A stretch of 26,820 nt of DNA from UBA2377 sp964429385 (lineage in GTDB: Bacteria; Verrucomicrobiota; Verrucomicrobiia; Opitutales; Opitutaceae). The stretch is taken from positions 1 through 26,820 of the forward strand of contig CAYSBR010000043.1 in the NCBI GenBank assembly GCA_964429385.1, written 5' to 3'. How positions within the stretch are numbered: position 1 is the stretch's first letter; each line of letters opens with the position of its first letter. Below, in pieces: positions 1 to 6,934 of this stretch. The translations under genes were made by a program, and so were the position numbers. The notes beneath the pieces are model-generated. The model saw nothing but the letters and a program-made list of their open reading frames with translations, searched no databases and was not told the origin of the DNA.

Positions 1-432
1 CACCGCAAAGACGACCCAGATGAAGGCGACGGCGATGTTGATGGGCCAGATGAGCTCGGCGTATTCCTTGCTGCGGCTAAAGCCGAGGGGGAGGGTGATG
101 GCCGCGGCCACGATGATCGCCTGCCAGCCCCAGAAGTGGAGGGAGGAGAGAAAGTCGCTGGCGAGCCGCGCCTTCACGAGGCGCTGGGTCGAGTAGTAAA
201 TGCCGGCGAACATCATGTTGCCGACGAAGGCAAAGATGACGGCATTGGTGTGCAGCGGCCGCAGGCGGCCGAAGGTGAGCCAGGGGATGTCGAGATTGAG
301 CCGCCAGAAGTTCAGCTGGGACGCGATCAGCACGCCGACCAGCATGCCCACGGCGCCCCAGATGACGGTGGCGAGCAGGAACTGGCGGACGATCCGATCG
401 TTATACTCGATGGTGATTTTTTGTTCGCTCAT
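1..432 (-). CDS. ccoN: cbb3-type cytochrome c oxidase subunit I (partial, N-terminal 144 residues)
   Basis: This is the start of the catalytic membrane subunit of a cbb3 haem-copper oxidase, a high-affinity terminal oxidase used at low oxygen. The reading frame starts at an ATG at 432-430 and runs off the left edge. Translating the minus strand gives typical CcoN blocks: IVRQFLLATVIWG in the first helix, FGRLRPLHTNAVIFAF with the low-spin haem histidine, then FWGWQAIIVAAAITLPLG and SKEYAELIWPI. These match CcoN rather than the related NorB. The gene starts 18 bases after the small membrane protein gene at 451-708 and is probably co-transcribed with it. I see no strong Shine-Dalgarno sequence. 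The rest of the operon (ccoO, ccoP) would lie outside the window. Confidence 0.93.
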   Translation of the reverse strand, partial: MSEQKITIEYNDRIVRQFLLATVIWGAVGMLVGVLIASQLNFWRLNLDIPWLTFGRLRPLHTNAVIFAFVGNMMFAGIYYSTQRLVKARLASDFLSSLHFWGWQAIIVAAAITLPLGFSRSKEYAELIWPINIAVAFIWVVFAV

Positions 433-450
433 GAGAAAAGTGGCGCGGGG

Positions 451-708
451 TCAGTTCCGGTTGCGGAGGCAACCGGGGCAGGGTGGCCGGCTGCCATCCT
501 TGCAGCCGCACTCGCCGTGGCCGTGATCATGTCCGTCATGGTCATGATGCGCGTGGGCATCAACCCGCGGGGTTTCTTCCGCCAGGGGCAGAAGCGACTC
601 GCGCTCGGCGCTGCTGAAGCGGCGCCGGGAGGTTTCACGGAGGAAGAAAACGACAAAAGTGAAGACGAGGCAGAGACTGATCGTCAGGGTGAGGGGAATG
701 ACGTTCAT
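451..708 (-). CDS. small His-rich membrane protein, CcoS/FixS-like
   Basis: This 85-residue protein has one N-terminal membrane helix (about residues 3-22) followed by a polar tail. The tail is remarkable: about residues 50-65 are almost all His, Asp and Gly (HAHHDHDGHDHGHG), followed by ECGCKDG and PPCPGC, so it looks able to bind a metal. It lies directly upstream of ccoN on the same strand. Small single-helix proteins beside cbb3 genes are often CcoS/FixS, which helps insert haem and copper into subunit I. The helix and position fit that, but the usual FixS residues after the helix are not clear, so the family call is an inference. The start overlaps the stop of a possible 25-codon ORF (705-782) as ATGA. 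Confidence 0.7.
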   Translation of the reverse strand: MNVIPLTLTISLCLVFTFVVFFLRETSRRRFSSAERESLLPLAEETPRVDAHAHHDHDGHDHGHGECGCKDGSRPPCPGCLRNRN

Positions 709-782
709 GGCGACGGGGTGACGGCGGGGGATTCCACCTCTGCGGGTTCATGCTTGTGAGGACTCATGATGAGGGAGTCCAT
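705..782 (-). CDS. possible 25-residue leader ORF upstream of the His-rich protein
   Basis: A short ORF starts at the ATG at 782-780 (a second in-frame ATG is at 767-765). Its TGA overlaps the ATG of the 451-708 gene as ATGA. The peptide is acidic and proline-rich and has no recognisable domain. The overlap is of the type used for translational coupling elsewhere in this window. It may be a chance ORF. Confidence 0.25.
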   Translation of the reverse strand: MDSLIMSPHKHEPAEVESPAVTPSP

Positions 783-783
783 C

Positions 784-789
784 ACTATA
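784..789 (-). promoter_or_regulatory. candidate -10 element for the leftward cbb3 genes
   Basis: The minus strand reads TATAGT here, 5/6 to the sigma-70 consensus. No good -35 hexamer lies 16-18 bases upstream, which would suit an activator-dependent promoter. No TTGA-N6-TCAA box is visible nearby. This is inference from a six-base match. Confidence 0.3.
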
Positions 790-835
790 GTCTTAAAGCC
801 GTCCGGCGGGCTCCGCACAGGTTGGCGGGCGCTGT

Positions 836-897
836 GCATAATTTGGCCTGGGCAAGATCTGCGCGCCAAAAGACGCACATGCTTGGCCAAATGATGC
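836..897. repeat. 13-bp imperfect inverted repeat in the intergenic region left of the + strand gene at 934
   Basis: GCATAATTTGGCC at 836-848 is repeated inverted at 885-897 (GGCCAAATGATGC), matching at 12 of 13 positions with 36 bases between the arms. It sits in the 151-base stretch between the possible leader ORF and the gene at 934. The right arm contains the 8-bp palindrome TTGGCCAA (883-890). It has no T-tract, so it is not an intrinsic terminator. It could be a two-site operator serving the divergent genes. Confidence 0.5.
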
Positions 898-933
898 GAA
901 GCCAGGCGGCCTGAATCCGGGCAGGATGCTGGG

Positions 934-1362
934 ATGCAGGCGGATGTCTTGGCCCAACTCCAAGCCCGGCGGCCGCAGGTGCGTGCCCGCTGGGAAGGGC
1001 GTTTGCGCCGGGCGCCGGCGACCTCGCCGCTGGCGAACCCCGCGACACTGGCCTTCTTGATGGACCGGACGCTGGACAGTCTTTTCGCGGCCTTGGGCGA
1101 TCTTCCGCCCAAGCGGACTTTGCCTCCGGCGAAGCTGGCGGCACTCTGCAAGTGCGGGCTCAATCCGCTGCTCACTTATTTTCTCCTGCTGGAGGAAGTC
1201 CTGCTGGAAGAACTGGGGAAAATACCCGGAGCGGGTGACGGAGACCGGGTCCGGTTGCGGAGCCGGCTGGGGCGGCTGGCCGGGGGCGAGATCGCCGCGT
1301 TCTGCGCGGTCTGCCGGCGGCGTCAGGCGGAGAGGCCGGTCCGCTGCCCGCTGCCGGTGTGA
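934..1362 (+). CDS. uncharacterised protein with four conserved-looking cysteines, RsbRD-N-like helical fold
   Basis: This predicted soluble, mostly helical protein has 142 residues and no signal peptide. Its N-terminal part (LARR-type helix, then ARWEGRLRR and SPLANPATLAFLMD) recalls the N-terminal domain of RsbRD-type proteins, but I cannot confirm the family. Two cysteine pairs stand out: C72-x-C74 in CKCGLNPLL and C124-x-x-C127 in FCAVC. They could bind a metal or be a redox switch. The gene converges with the PocR/AraC regulator, and the last 40 bases of the two coding regions overlap. Its place between cbb3 and nitrite reductase genes suggests a link to respiratory or redox sensing, which is inference only. 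No function is assigned. Confidence 0.65.
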   Translation: MQADVLAQLQARRPQVRARWEGRLRRAPATSPLANPATLAFLMDRTLDSLFAALGDLPPKRTLPPAKLAALCKCGLNPLLTYFLLLEEVLLEELGKIPGAGDGDRVRLRSRLGRLAGGEIAAFCAVCRRRQAERPVRCPLPV

Positions 1363-2249
1363 ATCCGGTCGCGGTAGGCGGTGGGGGCTTCGCCGGCGAT
1401 GCGCCGGAAAACGCGGTTGAATTGGGAGAGGGACTGAAAGCCGGCCTCGTAGGCGGCTTCGCTGATGCGTTTGTGCGGATTGAGCAGCAGGTTTTTCACC
1501 TTCTCGACCCGCACCCGGGCGAGGTAGTCGGTGAAGTTCATGCCGGTGGCCTTCTTGAAGGTCTTGCAGAAGTAGAACGCGCTCATGTTCACGGCGCGGG
1601 CGACTTCGTTGAGGGAAAGATCCTCGTCCTGATGTTCGGTGATGTAGATGCGGGCCCGGGTGATGGCCGGCGACTCGGCCGCCTGCTCTTTCACGGTGAG
1701 CTGGTTGCTCAGGGTGGAGAGGTGCTGGGCGAAGATGGTGAGGAGGCGGAGGATGGATTCGTATTGCTGCTTCTTGAGCACACGGGTCTGGAAAAACGCT
1801 TCTTCGAGGCGCTTCAGATCCACTTCTGTTCCCCATTTGAGCAGCTGGCGGGTGGTGCGGCGAAATTGCGCCTTGGTGGGCTGGTGCAGGAGGATTTGCC
1901 CGGTCTGGAGAAACGCGACCAGGTTCTCCCCGACACGGATGGGGACGGCGGAGTCGCAGAGGCCGGCGAAACACTTGAGGGTCTTGGGCTCGAGGCGGGC
2001 CTGCTCCTCGACCTTGCGCTGGAGTTGCAGGCAGGCGGCGCAACTCTGGTTGGTCGTCGCCATGATCGCACAGAAGGGATTTTCGTTGGGATCATCCCGA
2101 TGGGGCAGGTCGAAGGCCTCAATGGGGCGCAGATTGATCGGCAGCCCCGTGGTATCGCGAAAGGCCTGTTCGTAATCGCGGTAGATCTGCGAGGCGCGCA
2201 ACTGGGCGACCAGAGCGTGACTGTGCTTGCGCGCATCGGAGGAGTCCAT
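1323..2249 (-). CDS. AraC-family regulator with PocR-like sensor domain
   Basis: This 308-residue transcription factor has two parts. Residues about 15-170 look like a PocR sensory domain, with cysteines at 60, 70, 73, 93 and 98 (NPFCAIM, SCAAC, LKCFAGLCDSAVPI) and the VAFLQTGQIL block. Residues about 197-295 form the double helix-turn-helix of the AraC family (LSLNEVARAVNMSAFYFCKTF, then ISEAAYEAGFQSLSQFNRVF). PocR domains in known proteins sense small hydrocarbons or related ligands; the cysteine cluster here could also bind a metal. It starts at the ATG at 2249 and diverges from nirK with a shared 183-base intergenic region, so nirK and itself are plausible targets. Its 3' end overlaps the convergent gene at 934-1362. 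Confidence 0.88.
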   Translation of the reverse strand: MDSSDARKHSHALVAQLRASQIYRDYEQAFRDTTGLPINLRPIEAFDLPHRDDPNENPFCAIMATTNQSCAACLQLQRKVEEQARLEPKTLKCFAGLCDSAVPIRVGENLVAFLQTGQILLHQPTKAQFRRTTRQLLKWGTEVDLKRLEEAFFQTRVLKKQQYESILRLLTIFAQHLSTLSNQLTVKEQAAESPAITRARIYITEHQDEDLSLNEVARAVNMSAFYFCKTFKKATGMNFTDYLARVRVEKVKNLLLNPHKRISEAAYEAGFQSLSQFNRVFRRIAGEAPTAYRDRIHTGSGQRTGLSA

Positions 2250-2316
2250 GATTGCCGAAAACTAAGGTGGAGCAGGGTGGGTGCAACCCTGCGTGAGCGT
2301 CGGGCCGCTTAAACAA

Positions 2317-2335
2317 AAAACCATCACCGGGGGTA
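2317..2335 (-). promoter_or_regulatory. 19-base motif shared with the upstream region of the Crp/Fnr gene
   Basis: Read on the minus strand this is TACCCCCGGTGATGGTTTT. The same sequence with one substitution occurs on the plus strand at 6995-7013. In both places it lies upstream of, and points toward, a regulator gene (the PocR/AraC gene here, the Crp/Fnr gene there). A shared operator or promoter element is the simplest reading. No known consensus was recognised. Confidence 0.45.
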
Positions 2336-2381
2336 TAAGAAAGGGTGGATAAAGCCGCCGGCGGGAAAAGCGGGCCGGACC

Positions 2382-2395
2382 TTGACGCAAGTCAA
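2382..2395 (+). promoter_or_regulatory. FNR/DNR-type box upstream of nirK
   Basis: The sequence is TTGAC-GCAA-GTCAA, a perfect palindrome matching the FNR/DNR/NnrR pattern TTGAY-N4-RTCAA. The symmetry extends to CTTGAC...GTCAAG (2381-2396). If the box centre (2388.5) is at -41.5, transcription would start near 2430, with TACCTT (2418-2423) as the -10 element. The Crp/Fnr protein encoded at 7025-7738 carries the matching recognition helix. Confidence 0.75.
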
Positions 2396-2432
2396 GGCGT
2401 GGCCCCGGGCGCTACGCTACCTTGGCGGTGCC

Positions 2433-4001
2433 ATGAACTTCCCTTCCTTACCCCGGCTGCATCGAACTGCGCAGAGTTGCTCAACTTTTCCCCGATGGCC
2501 GCTGATGCGGGGCCTTCCCGCCCTGATCGCGGCCTTGGTCGCGGGCACGCCCGGCTTGGCGTTTGAAGGCCCCGCGGAAGCGAAGGGGCCGGTCATCCTG
2601 CCCGATGAGGTGCTCGCCCTGCCGGTGGAGCAGGCCATCCTGACGGCCCCGCCGCATGTGCCGCCGCCCATCACCCGCAAGCATGCGGCGCGGGTGGTTC
2701 TCCATCTGGAGGTACGCGAAGAGGTGATGCGGATTGCGGATGGAGTGGAATACACTTTCTGGACCTACGGCGGTACGGTGCCGGGTTCGTTCATCCGGAT
2801 CCGCGAGGGGGATGTGGTTGAGTTCCACCTGAACAACCATCCGTCCTCCAAAGTGCCGCATAATATCGATCTGCACGCTGTGACCGGCTCGGGGGGCGGG
2901 GCTTCCTCGACGTTCACGGCTCCGGGGCACAGTTCACAGTTCACTTTCAAAGCCCTCAATCCCGGCATTTACGTTTACCACTGCGCCACAGCCCCGGTGC
3001 CCATGCACATCGGCAACGGCATGTATGGGCTGATTCTGGTCGAGCCGAAGGAGGGCCTGACGCCGGTTGACCGGGAGTATTATGTGATGCAGGGCGATTT
3101 CTATACGACCGGCAGCTATGGCGAGCCGGGACTCCATACCTTCGACACGCCCAAGTCCATTGATGAGCGTCCGACCTATGTGCTCTTCAACGGCTCCGTC
3201 GGCTCGTTGGTGGGCGACAAGGCCCTCACAGCCAACGTCGGTGAGACCGTCCGGCTCTATGTCGGCAACGGCGGGCCCAATCTGGTGTCATCGTTCCATG
3301 TCATCGGCGAGATCTTCGACAAGGTCTGGATCGAAGGCGGCACCCGGTTGGCGCAGGAGAACGTGCAGACGACCCTCATTCCCGCCGGCGGGGCCACCAT
3401 CGTTGATTTCAAGGTGGAGGTGCCGGGCACCTTCGTCCTTGTGGACCATTCGCTGAGCCGCGCCTTTAACAAGGGAGCGCTGGGCATGCTGAAGGTCAGC
3501 GGTGAGGAGGATCGCGTGATTTACTCCGGCAAGGAAGTGGATGCGGTGTATCTCGGTGCGCATGCGGAGGAGGGCTCCGCCGCCGCCCGGCGTGAAGCGG
3601 AGATCAAGGCGGCCATCGCCGCGGAGATGAAGTCCAATCCGGCCATCGCCAACCTGACCCTCCAGGCGCAGATGGAAAAGGGCCGGCAGGTTTACATGCA
3701 GACCTGCTTCGCCTGTCACCTGGCCAACGGTGAGGGGATCGCCAATGTCTTCCCGCCGCTGGCGAAGTCGGACTACATGCTGGAGGATCGGGACCGCACG
3801 ATCCAGATCGTGCTCAAGGGGCTGAGCGGCCCCGTGACCGTCAATGGCACCACTTATAACAGCGTCATGCCGCCCCTCAGCGACACACTGACAGACCAGC
3901 AGGTCGCCGATGTGGTCACCTATGTTTACAACAGCTGGGGCAACCAGGGGGATGCGACCACGGTGAACGATGTTCGCCGGGTGAAGAACGAGTCCCGCTG
4001 A
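2433..4001 (+). CDS. nirK: copper-containing nitrite reductase with C-terminal cytochrome c domain
   Basis: This periplasmic enzyme reduces nitrite to NO. Numbered from the ATG at 2433 it has 522 residues: a signal sequence (hydrophobic core about 27-44), two cupredoxin domains (about 80-360) and a fused cytochrome c domain (about 410-505). All copper ligands are visible: type 1 H143, C184, H192 and M197, and type 2 H148, H183 and H339, with catalytic D146 (HNIDLH) and H289. The haem site is C425-F-A-C428-H429 with M479 as likely axial ligand. The fused cytochrome should deliver electrons to the type 1 copper. The start is uncertain: if the DNR box acts from -41.5, the ATG at 2433 has almost no leader, and the in-frame ATG at 2505 gives a tidier signal peptide. 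An ATG at 2382 overlaps the box itself and is rejected. Confidence 0.95.
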   Translation: MNFPSLPRLHRTAQSCSTFPRWPLMRGLPALIAALVAGTPGLAFEGPAEAKGPVILPDEVLALPVEQAILTAPPHVPPPITRKHAARVVLHLEVREEVMRIADGVEYTFWTYGGTVPGSFIRIREGDVVEFHLNNHPSSKVPHNIDLHAVTGSGGGASSTFTAPGHSSQFTFKALNPGIYVYHCATAPVPMHIGNGMYGLILVEPKEGLTPVDREYYVMQGDFYTTGSYGEPGLHTFDTPKSIDERPTYVLFNGSVGSLVGDKALTANVGETVRLYVGNGGPNLVSSFHVIGEIFDKVWIEGGTRLAQENVQTTLIPAGGATIVDFKVEVPGTFVLVDHSLSRAFNKGALGMLKVSGEEDRVIYSGKEVDAVYLGAHAEEGSAAARREAEIKAAIAAEMKSNPAIANLTLQAQMEKGRQVYMQTCFACHLANGEGIANVFPPLAKSDYMLEDRDRTIQIVLKGLSGPVTVNGTTYNSVMPPLSDTLTDQQVADVVTYVYNSWGNQGDATTVNDVRRVKNESR

Positions 4002-4012
4002 GCGCCGTCGTC

Positions 4013-4801
4013 ATGAAACGCCTCCATCCATTGCTTTTCCTGCTGGGCCTCCTGGCCGGGGCGGGGTGGGGGCGTGCCGCGGACATGGTGACGATTCCCG
4101 CCGGCACCTATGTGCCGCTGTCCCGCACGGTGCGGGAGGCGGCGGAGGTGGCGGTGCCGGCTTTCCGGCTGGATGTCCTGCCGGTGACCAATGGGGAGTA
4201 TCTGGCCTTCGTCACCGCCAACCCGAAGTGGCGGCGCTCGGCGGTGAGCCGGTTGTTTGCAGATGTTTCCTATCTGGAGCACTGGAGCGGCGACTTGGAG
4301 CCCGGGCCGCGGGCGCCGGCGGATGCGCCGGTGGTGCGGGTGTCCTGGTTTGCCGCGCGGGCTTATGCGCGCTGGGCGGGCAAGCGTCTGCCGACCATCG
4401 CCGAATGGGAGCTTGCCGCCGCCGCAGGCTATGTGACGGGTGAGGGGAGGAACGAACCTGATTTTGTCGGCGATCTCTACGCCTGGCTGGCGCGGCCGGT
4501 GCCGGCGGTGCTGCCGGCGGTCTCAATGGCCAAACCCAATATCCACGGAGCACGCGGGCTGCACGGCCTCGTGTGGGAGTGGGTGGATGATTTCAACACG
4601 ACCATGGTGACGGGGGAGTCGCGGGCCGATGGCGGGCTGGATCGCGACCTGTTTTGCGGCGCGGGCGCGGCGGGCGCGAGGGAGACCAGCGATTACGCGG
4701 CGTTCATGCGCCAGGCGCTGCGCTCCTCCCTGAAGGCCAACAACACAACGACCTCGCTGGGCTTCCGTTGCGCGCAGGATCTACCCGCGGCGGACCGGTG
4801 A
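4013..4801 (+). CDS. nirV: NirV, SUMF1/formylglycine-generating-enzyme-like protein of the nirK cluster
   Basis: This 262-residue exported protein has a signal peptide (about residues 1-22) and a SUMF1-type fold: MVTIPAGTY at the start of the mature chain, VSWFAARAYARWAGKRLPTIAEWE in the middle, and a C-terminal SLGFRCA. NirV proteins are encoded next to nirK in several denitrifiers; their role is unproven, with maturation or support of NirK suggested. True formylglycine-generating enzymes use a CxxxxC-type cysteine pair shortly before GFRC. Here the corresponding stretch reads YAAFMRQALRSSL with no cysteine, so oxidase activity of that type is unlikely. It begins 11 bases after nirK and is surely in the same transcript. 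Confidence 0.88.
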   Translation: MKRLHPLLFLLGLLAGAGWGRAADMVTIPAGTYVPLSRTVREAAEVAVPAFRLDVLPVTNGEYLAFVTANPKWRRSAVSRLFADVSYLEHWSGDLEPGPRAPADAPVVRVSWFAARAYARWAGKRLPTIAEWELAAAAGYVTGEGRNEPDFVGDLYAWLARPVPAVLPAVSMAKPNIHGARGLHGLVWEWVDDFNTTMVTGESRADGGLDRDLFCGAGAAGARETSDYAAFMRQALRSSLKANNTTTSLGFRCAQDLPAADR

Positions 4802-4816
4802 TGACTTTTTGAATTT

Positions 4817-5440
4817 ATGAAAACCAACCTTGCGACGACCTTGTGTCTTTTCCCGCTGTTGGCGCTGGCTGCGACTGGCGCGGAACCCTGCTGTCCGCCG
4901 GAGGTGCCGGCCGAGCTTCCGGTGCAGGAGCATGCGGCGGAGTCCCTCTATCAGCTCGAGACGACCTTCACGGATGACAGCGGCCGGCGGTTTGCCTTGG
5001 GTGAGCTGCGGGGGCGGCCGGTGGTGCTGGCGATGTTCTTCACCTCGTGTCATTATGCCTGCCCGCTGATCGTTGCGGACATGACCCGGATCCGCGATGC
5101 GCTTCCGCCGGAGCGGCGCGATGAAGTGTCGCTTGTCCTGGTGTCACTCGATGTGGCCAACGATACGCCCGAGGCCTTGCGCCGCTACCGGGAGGAACGG
5201 ATGCTCGACGGGCAATGGACGCTGCTGCGGGGTGAGGAGGATGCCGTGCGCGAGCTCGCGGCGCTGCTCGGGGTGATCTACAAGCAGGAGATCGACGGGC
5301 AGTTTGCGCATTCAAACCTGATCACCATCCTGGATGCCAGGGGCGAGGTGGTGCATCGCCGGACCGGCTTGCGCGGCGGGTTGGCCGAAGCCGCCGCCGG
5401 GCTGCTCGTGGCGGCCAGGGATGCAAACGCCAAGCCATGA
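4817..5440 (+). CDS. Sco1/SenC-family copper chaperone
   Basis: This 207-residue periplasmic protein has a signal peptide (residues 1-22) and a thioredoxin-like Sco domain. The copper-binding motif FFTSCHYACPL gives C78 and C82, and the third ligand is H165 in FAHSN. Sco proteins deliver copper to cytochrome oxidase and, in some bacteria, to other copper enzymes. Because it lies third in the nirK operon, metallation of NirK is the likely job here, although the nearby cbb3 oxidase is also a possible client. C25 and C26 just after the predicted signal cleavage site are extra and could help bind metal. The gene starts 15 bases after nirV and overlaps the next gene by four bases (ATGA). Confidence 0.9.
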   Translation: MKTNLATTLCLFPLLALAATGAEPCCPPEVPAELPVQEHAAESLYQLETTFTDDSGRRFALGELRGRPVVLAMFFTSCHYACPLIVADMTRIRDALPPERRDEVSLVLVSLDVANDTPEALRRYREERMLDGQWTLLRGEEDAVRELAALLGVIYKQEIDGQFAHSNLITILDARGEVVHRRTGLRGGLAEAAAGLLVAARDANAKP

Positions 5441-5673
5441 AACTTTCCAAAGAAAGCCGCATGCTTGATGTCCGTCCCATCCTGGCCAAGGGAGGCGAGC
5501 CGCTCGGGGTGATCCGTGCCCGGGTGGATGAAATGGTCGCGGGGCAGACCCTCACGGTGGTGGCGCCATTTTTGCCCGCACCGCTGATTGAGCGGCTGCG
5601 CGGCGAAGGCTTTTCAGCCGGAGTGGAACACCGCGCCGATGGCGCGTGGGAGGTCAGCTTTCGCAAGTCGTGA
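5437..5673 (+). CDS. DUF2249 domain protein (TusA-like fold)
   Basis: This 78-residue cytoplasmic protein looks like a stand-alone DUF2249 domain: LDVRPILAKGGEPLGVIRARVDEM, then TLTVVAPFLPAPLIERL and GFSAGVEH. The fold resembles TusA, but the TusA sulfur-carrying cysteine is absent; there is no cysteine in the protein. DUF2249 genes commonly sit among genes for nitrite or NO metabolism and hemerythrin-like proteins, and this context agrees. The molecular role is unknown. It overlaps the Sco gene by ATGA at its start and the following membrane protein gene by GTGA at its end, so translation of the three is probably coupled. Confidence 0.82.
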   Translation: MKLSKESRMLDVRPILAKGGEPLGVIRARVDEMVAGQTLTVVAPFLPAPLIERLRGEGFSAGVEHRADGAWEVSFRKS

Positions 5674-6137
5674 GCGCTCTGGCCCTCTATTACCTCATGC
5701 TCTGCCTGCATGTGCTGGGCGCGTGCATCTGGGTGGGCGGGCATCTGGTGCTGGCGGTGCGCATCCTGCCGAGGGCCTTGCGGGAGAAAAAAGCCGCGCT
5801 CATCCGTGAATTTGAACGGAGCTACGAGCGGATCGGGATGCCCGCTCTGCTGGCGCAGGTGCTCACCGGACTGTGGCTCGCGCACCGGATTCTTGGCGAT
5901 TCGCCCGGAGCGTGGTGGGGCGAGGGCGTGGCCCGCGTGGTGCAGTTGAAACTGGCCCTGCTGGTTGCCACCGTGGCGCTGGCGCTGCATGCGAAGCTCC
6001 GGGTCATCCCGCGGCTGCGCGACGACAATCTGCCGCTGATGGGCGCGCATATCGCGGGCGTGACGCTGTTCGGGGTGCTGTTTGCACTGGCCGGGGCCAG
6101 CCTGCGGCTCGGGGGCTATCCATTGATCGCTCCCTGA
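5670..6137 (+). CDS. CopD-like four-helix membrane protein
   Basis: This integral membrane protein of about 155 residues has four predicted helices (about residues 2-28, 55-75, 92-112 and 125-150). The first contains HVLGACIWVGGHLVLAVRILPRAL, the pattern typical of CopD/DUF2269-like proteins with a conserved histidine and tryptophan. CopD members are linked to copper uptake or haem-containing membrane proteins. As last gene of the nirK operon it may supply copper or electrons to NirK. I chose GTG at 5670, which overlaps the preceding stop as GTGA; another in-frame GTG lies at 5646. It ends 13 bases before the convergent ric gene with no obvious terminator. Confidence 0.8.
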   Translation: MSALALYYLMLCLHVLGACIWVGGHLVLAVRILPRALREKKAALIREFERSYERIGMPALLAQVLTGLWLAHRILGDSPGAWWGEGVARVVQLKLALLVATVALALHAKLRVIPRLRDDNLPLMGAHIAGVTLFGVLFALAGASLRLGGYPLIAP

Positions 6138-6150
6138 GGCGGCCCGACTC

Positions 6151-6888
6151 TCAGCGCGCGGCGGTCAGCGCGAGGGCGCGGGGGAACAGGATGTTGTTCT
6201 CCTTGTGCACATGGCGGTGCAGGTCGGACTCGAATTCGGCGAGGCCGGCCAGCAAGGCCCGCTGCGTATTGCAGGCTTCGGCGTCGGGTGTGAACCCGTC
6301 GGTCAGCTCGCGGAGCCGTTCGGTGGCGCGGCCCGCCGAGTCGTGCTCGGCTTCCATCTGCTGGATGGGGGGCAGCAGCGAGTGGCCGTGGAGATGGCGG
6401 TCGTCCGGTGCGGTCCGGCCTTCGAGCTGGCGCACGGCAGGAAAAAGAACCATTTCCTCCTTCTGCATGTGGCTGTGCATCTCATCGGCCAGGGCGGTCA
6501 CGGTGGCGAGCAGCTCGACCAGCCTGGGATCGCGCCCGGAGTGTTTTTGCGCGACGCGTCCGGCCATTTCGACCAGGCGGGGCAATTCGGCCTTGAGGTA
6601 GCGGTGATGCGTTTCCTCGATGTGATCGGCGAGCTGGGTGAGGGTCATGCTCGCGGCATCAACGCCGGTGGCGCCGGATTCGCGACTGCCGGCGGCGGCC
6701 GTGAGCAGTGCGGCCACCGTGTGCGGGTCAAGGCCCTTGGGCTGGCAGGCCTCGGCGAGGGCGCGCTTGCCGCCGCAGCAGTAATCGATGCCCAGCCCTT
6801 CAAAGAGACGGACTAGCCCGGGGTGGGCCACGACGATCTCGCCCAAGGTGGATTGCGGGGTGATGAAAACAGCAGGGATGGAGCTCAT
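6151..6888 (-). CDS. ric: iron-sulfur cluster repair di-iron protein (RIC/ScdA/YtfE/DnrN family)
   Basis: This 245-residue cytoplasmic protein helps restore Fe-S clusters damaged by nitric oxide or oxidants. The N-terminal ScdA_N (DUF542) domain ends in GLGIDYCCGGKRAL (C37, C38). The rest is a hemerythrin-like four-helix bundle with the expected His/Glu ligand motifs: HIEETHHRYLKAELPRL, DEMHSHMQKEEMVLFP, MEAEHDSAG and DLHRHVHKENNILFPRAL. The full-length two-domain architecture is intact. A DNR-type box centred 53.5 bases upstream of the ATG, with TAAGGT (6907-6912, minus strand) in -10 position, suggests induction by NO together with nirK. This fits the need to cope with NO made by NirK. Confidence 0.93.
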   Translation of the reverse strand: MSSIPAVFITPQSTLGEIVVAHPGLVRLFEGLGIDYCCGGKRALAEACQPKGLDPHTVAALLTAAAGSRESGATGVDAASMTLTQLADHIEETHHRYLKAELPRLVEMAGRVAQKHSGRDPRLVELLATVTALADEMHSHMQKEEMVLFPAVRQLEGRTAPDDRHLHGHSLLPPIQQMEAEHDSAGRATERLRELTDGFTPDAEACNTQRALLAGLAEFESDLHRHVHKENNILFPRALALTAAR

Positions 6889-6934
6889 GGTGAAATGGGT
6901 TGCCGCACCTTAACAGGGGCGGGCGGGAAGGACC

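Noticed and set aside
1..432. Reading of the left-edge oxidase as NO reductase (norB)
   Set aside because: The visible blocks (FGRLRPLHTNAVIFAF, SKEYAELIWPI) are those of CcoN.
1359..2312. Long plus-strand open frame opposite the PocR/AraC gene
   Set aside because: It is the high-GC shadow of the regulator, which has clear AraC motifs on the minus strand; the shadow protein shows no domain.
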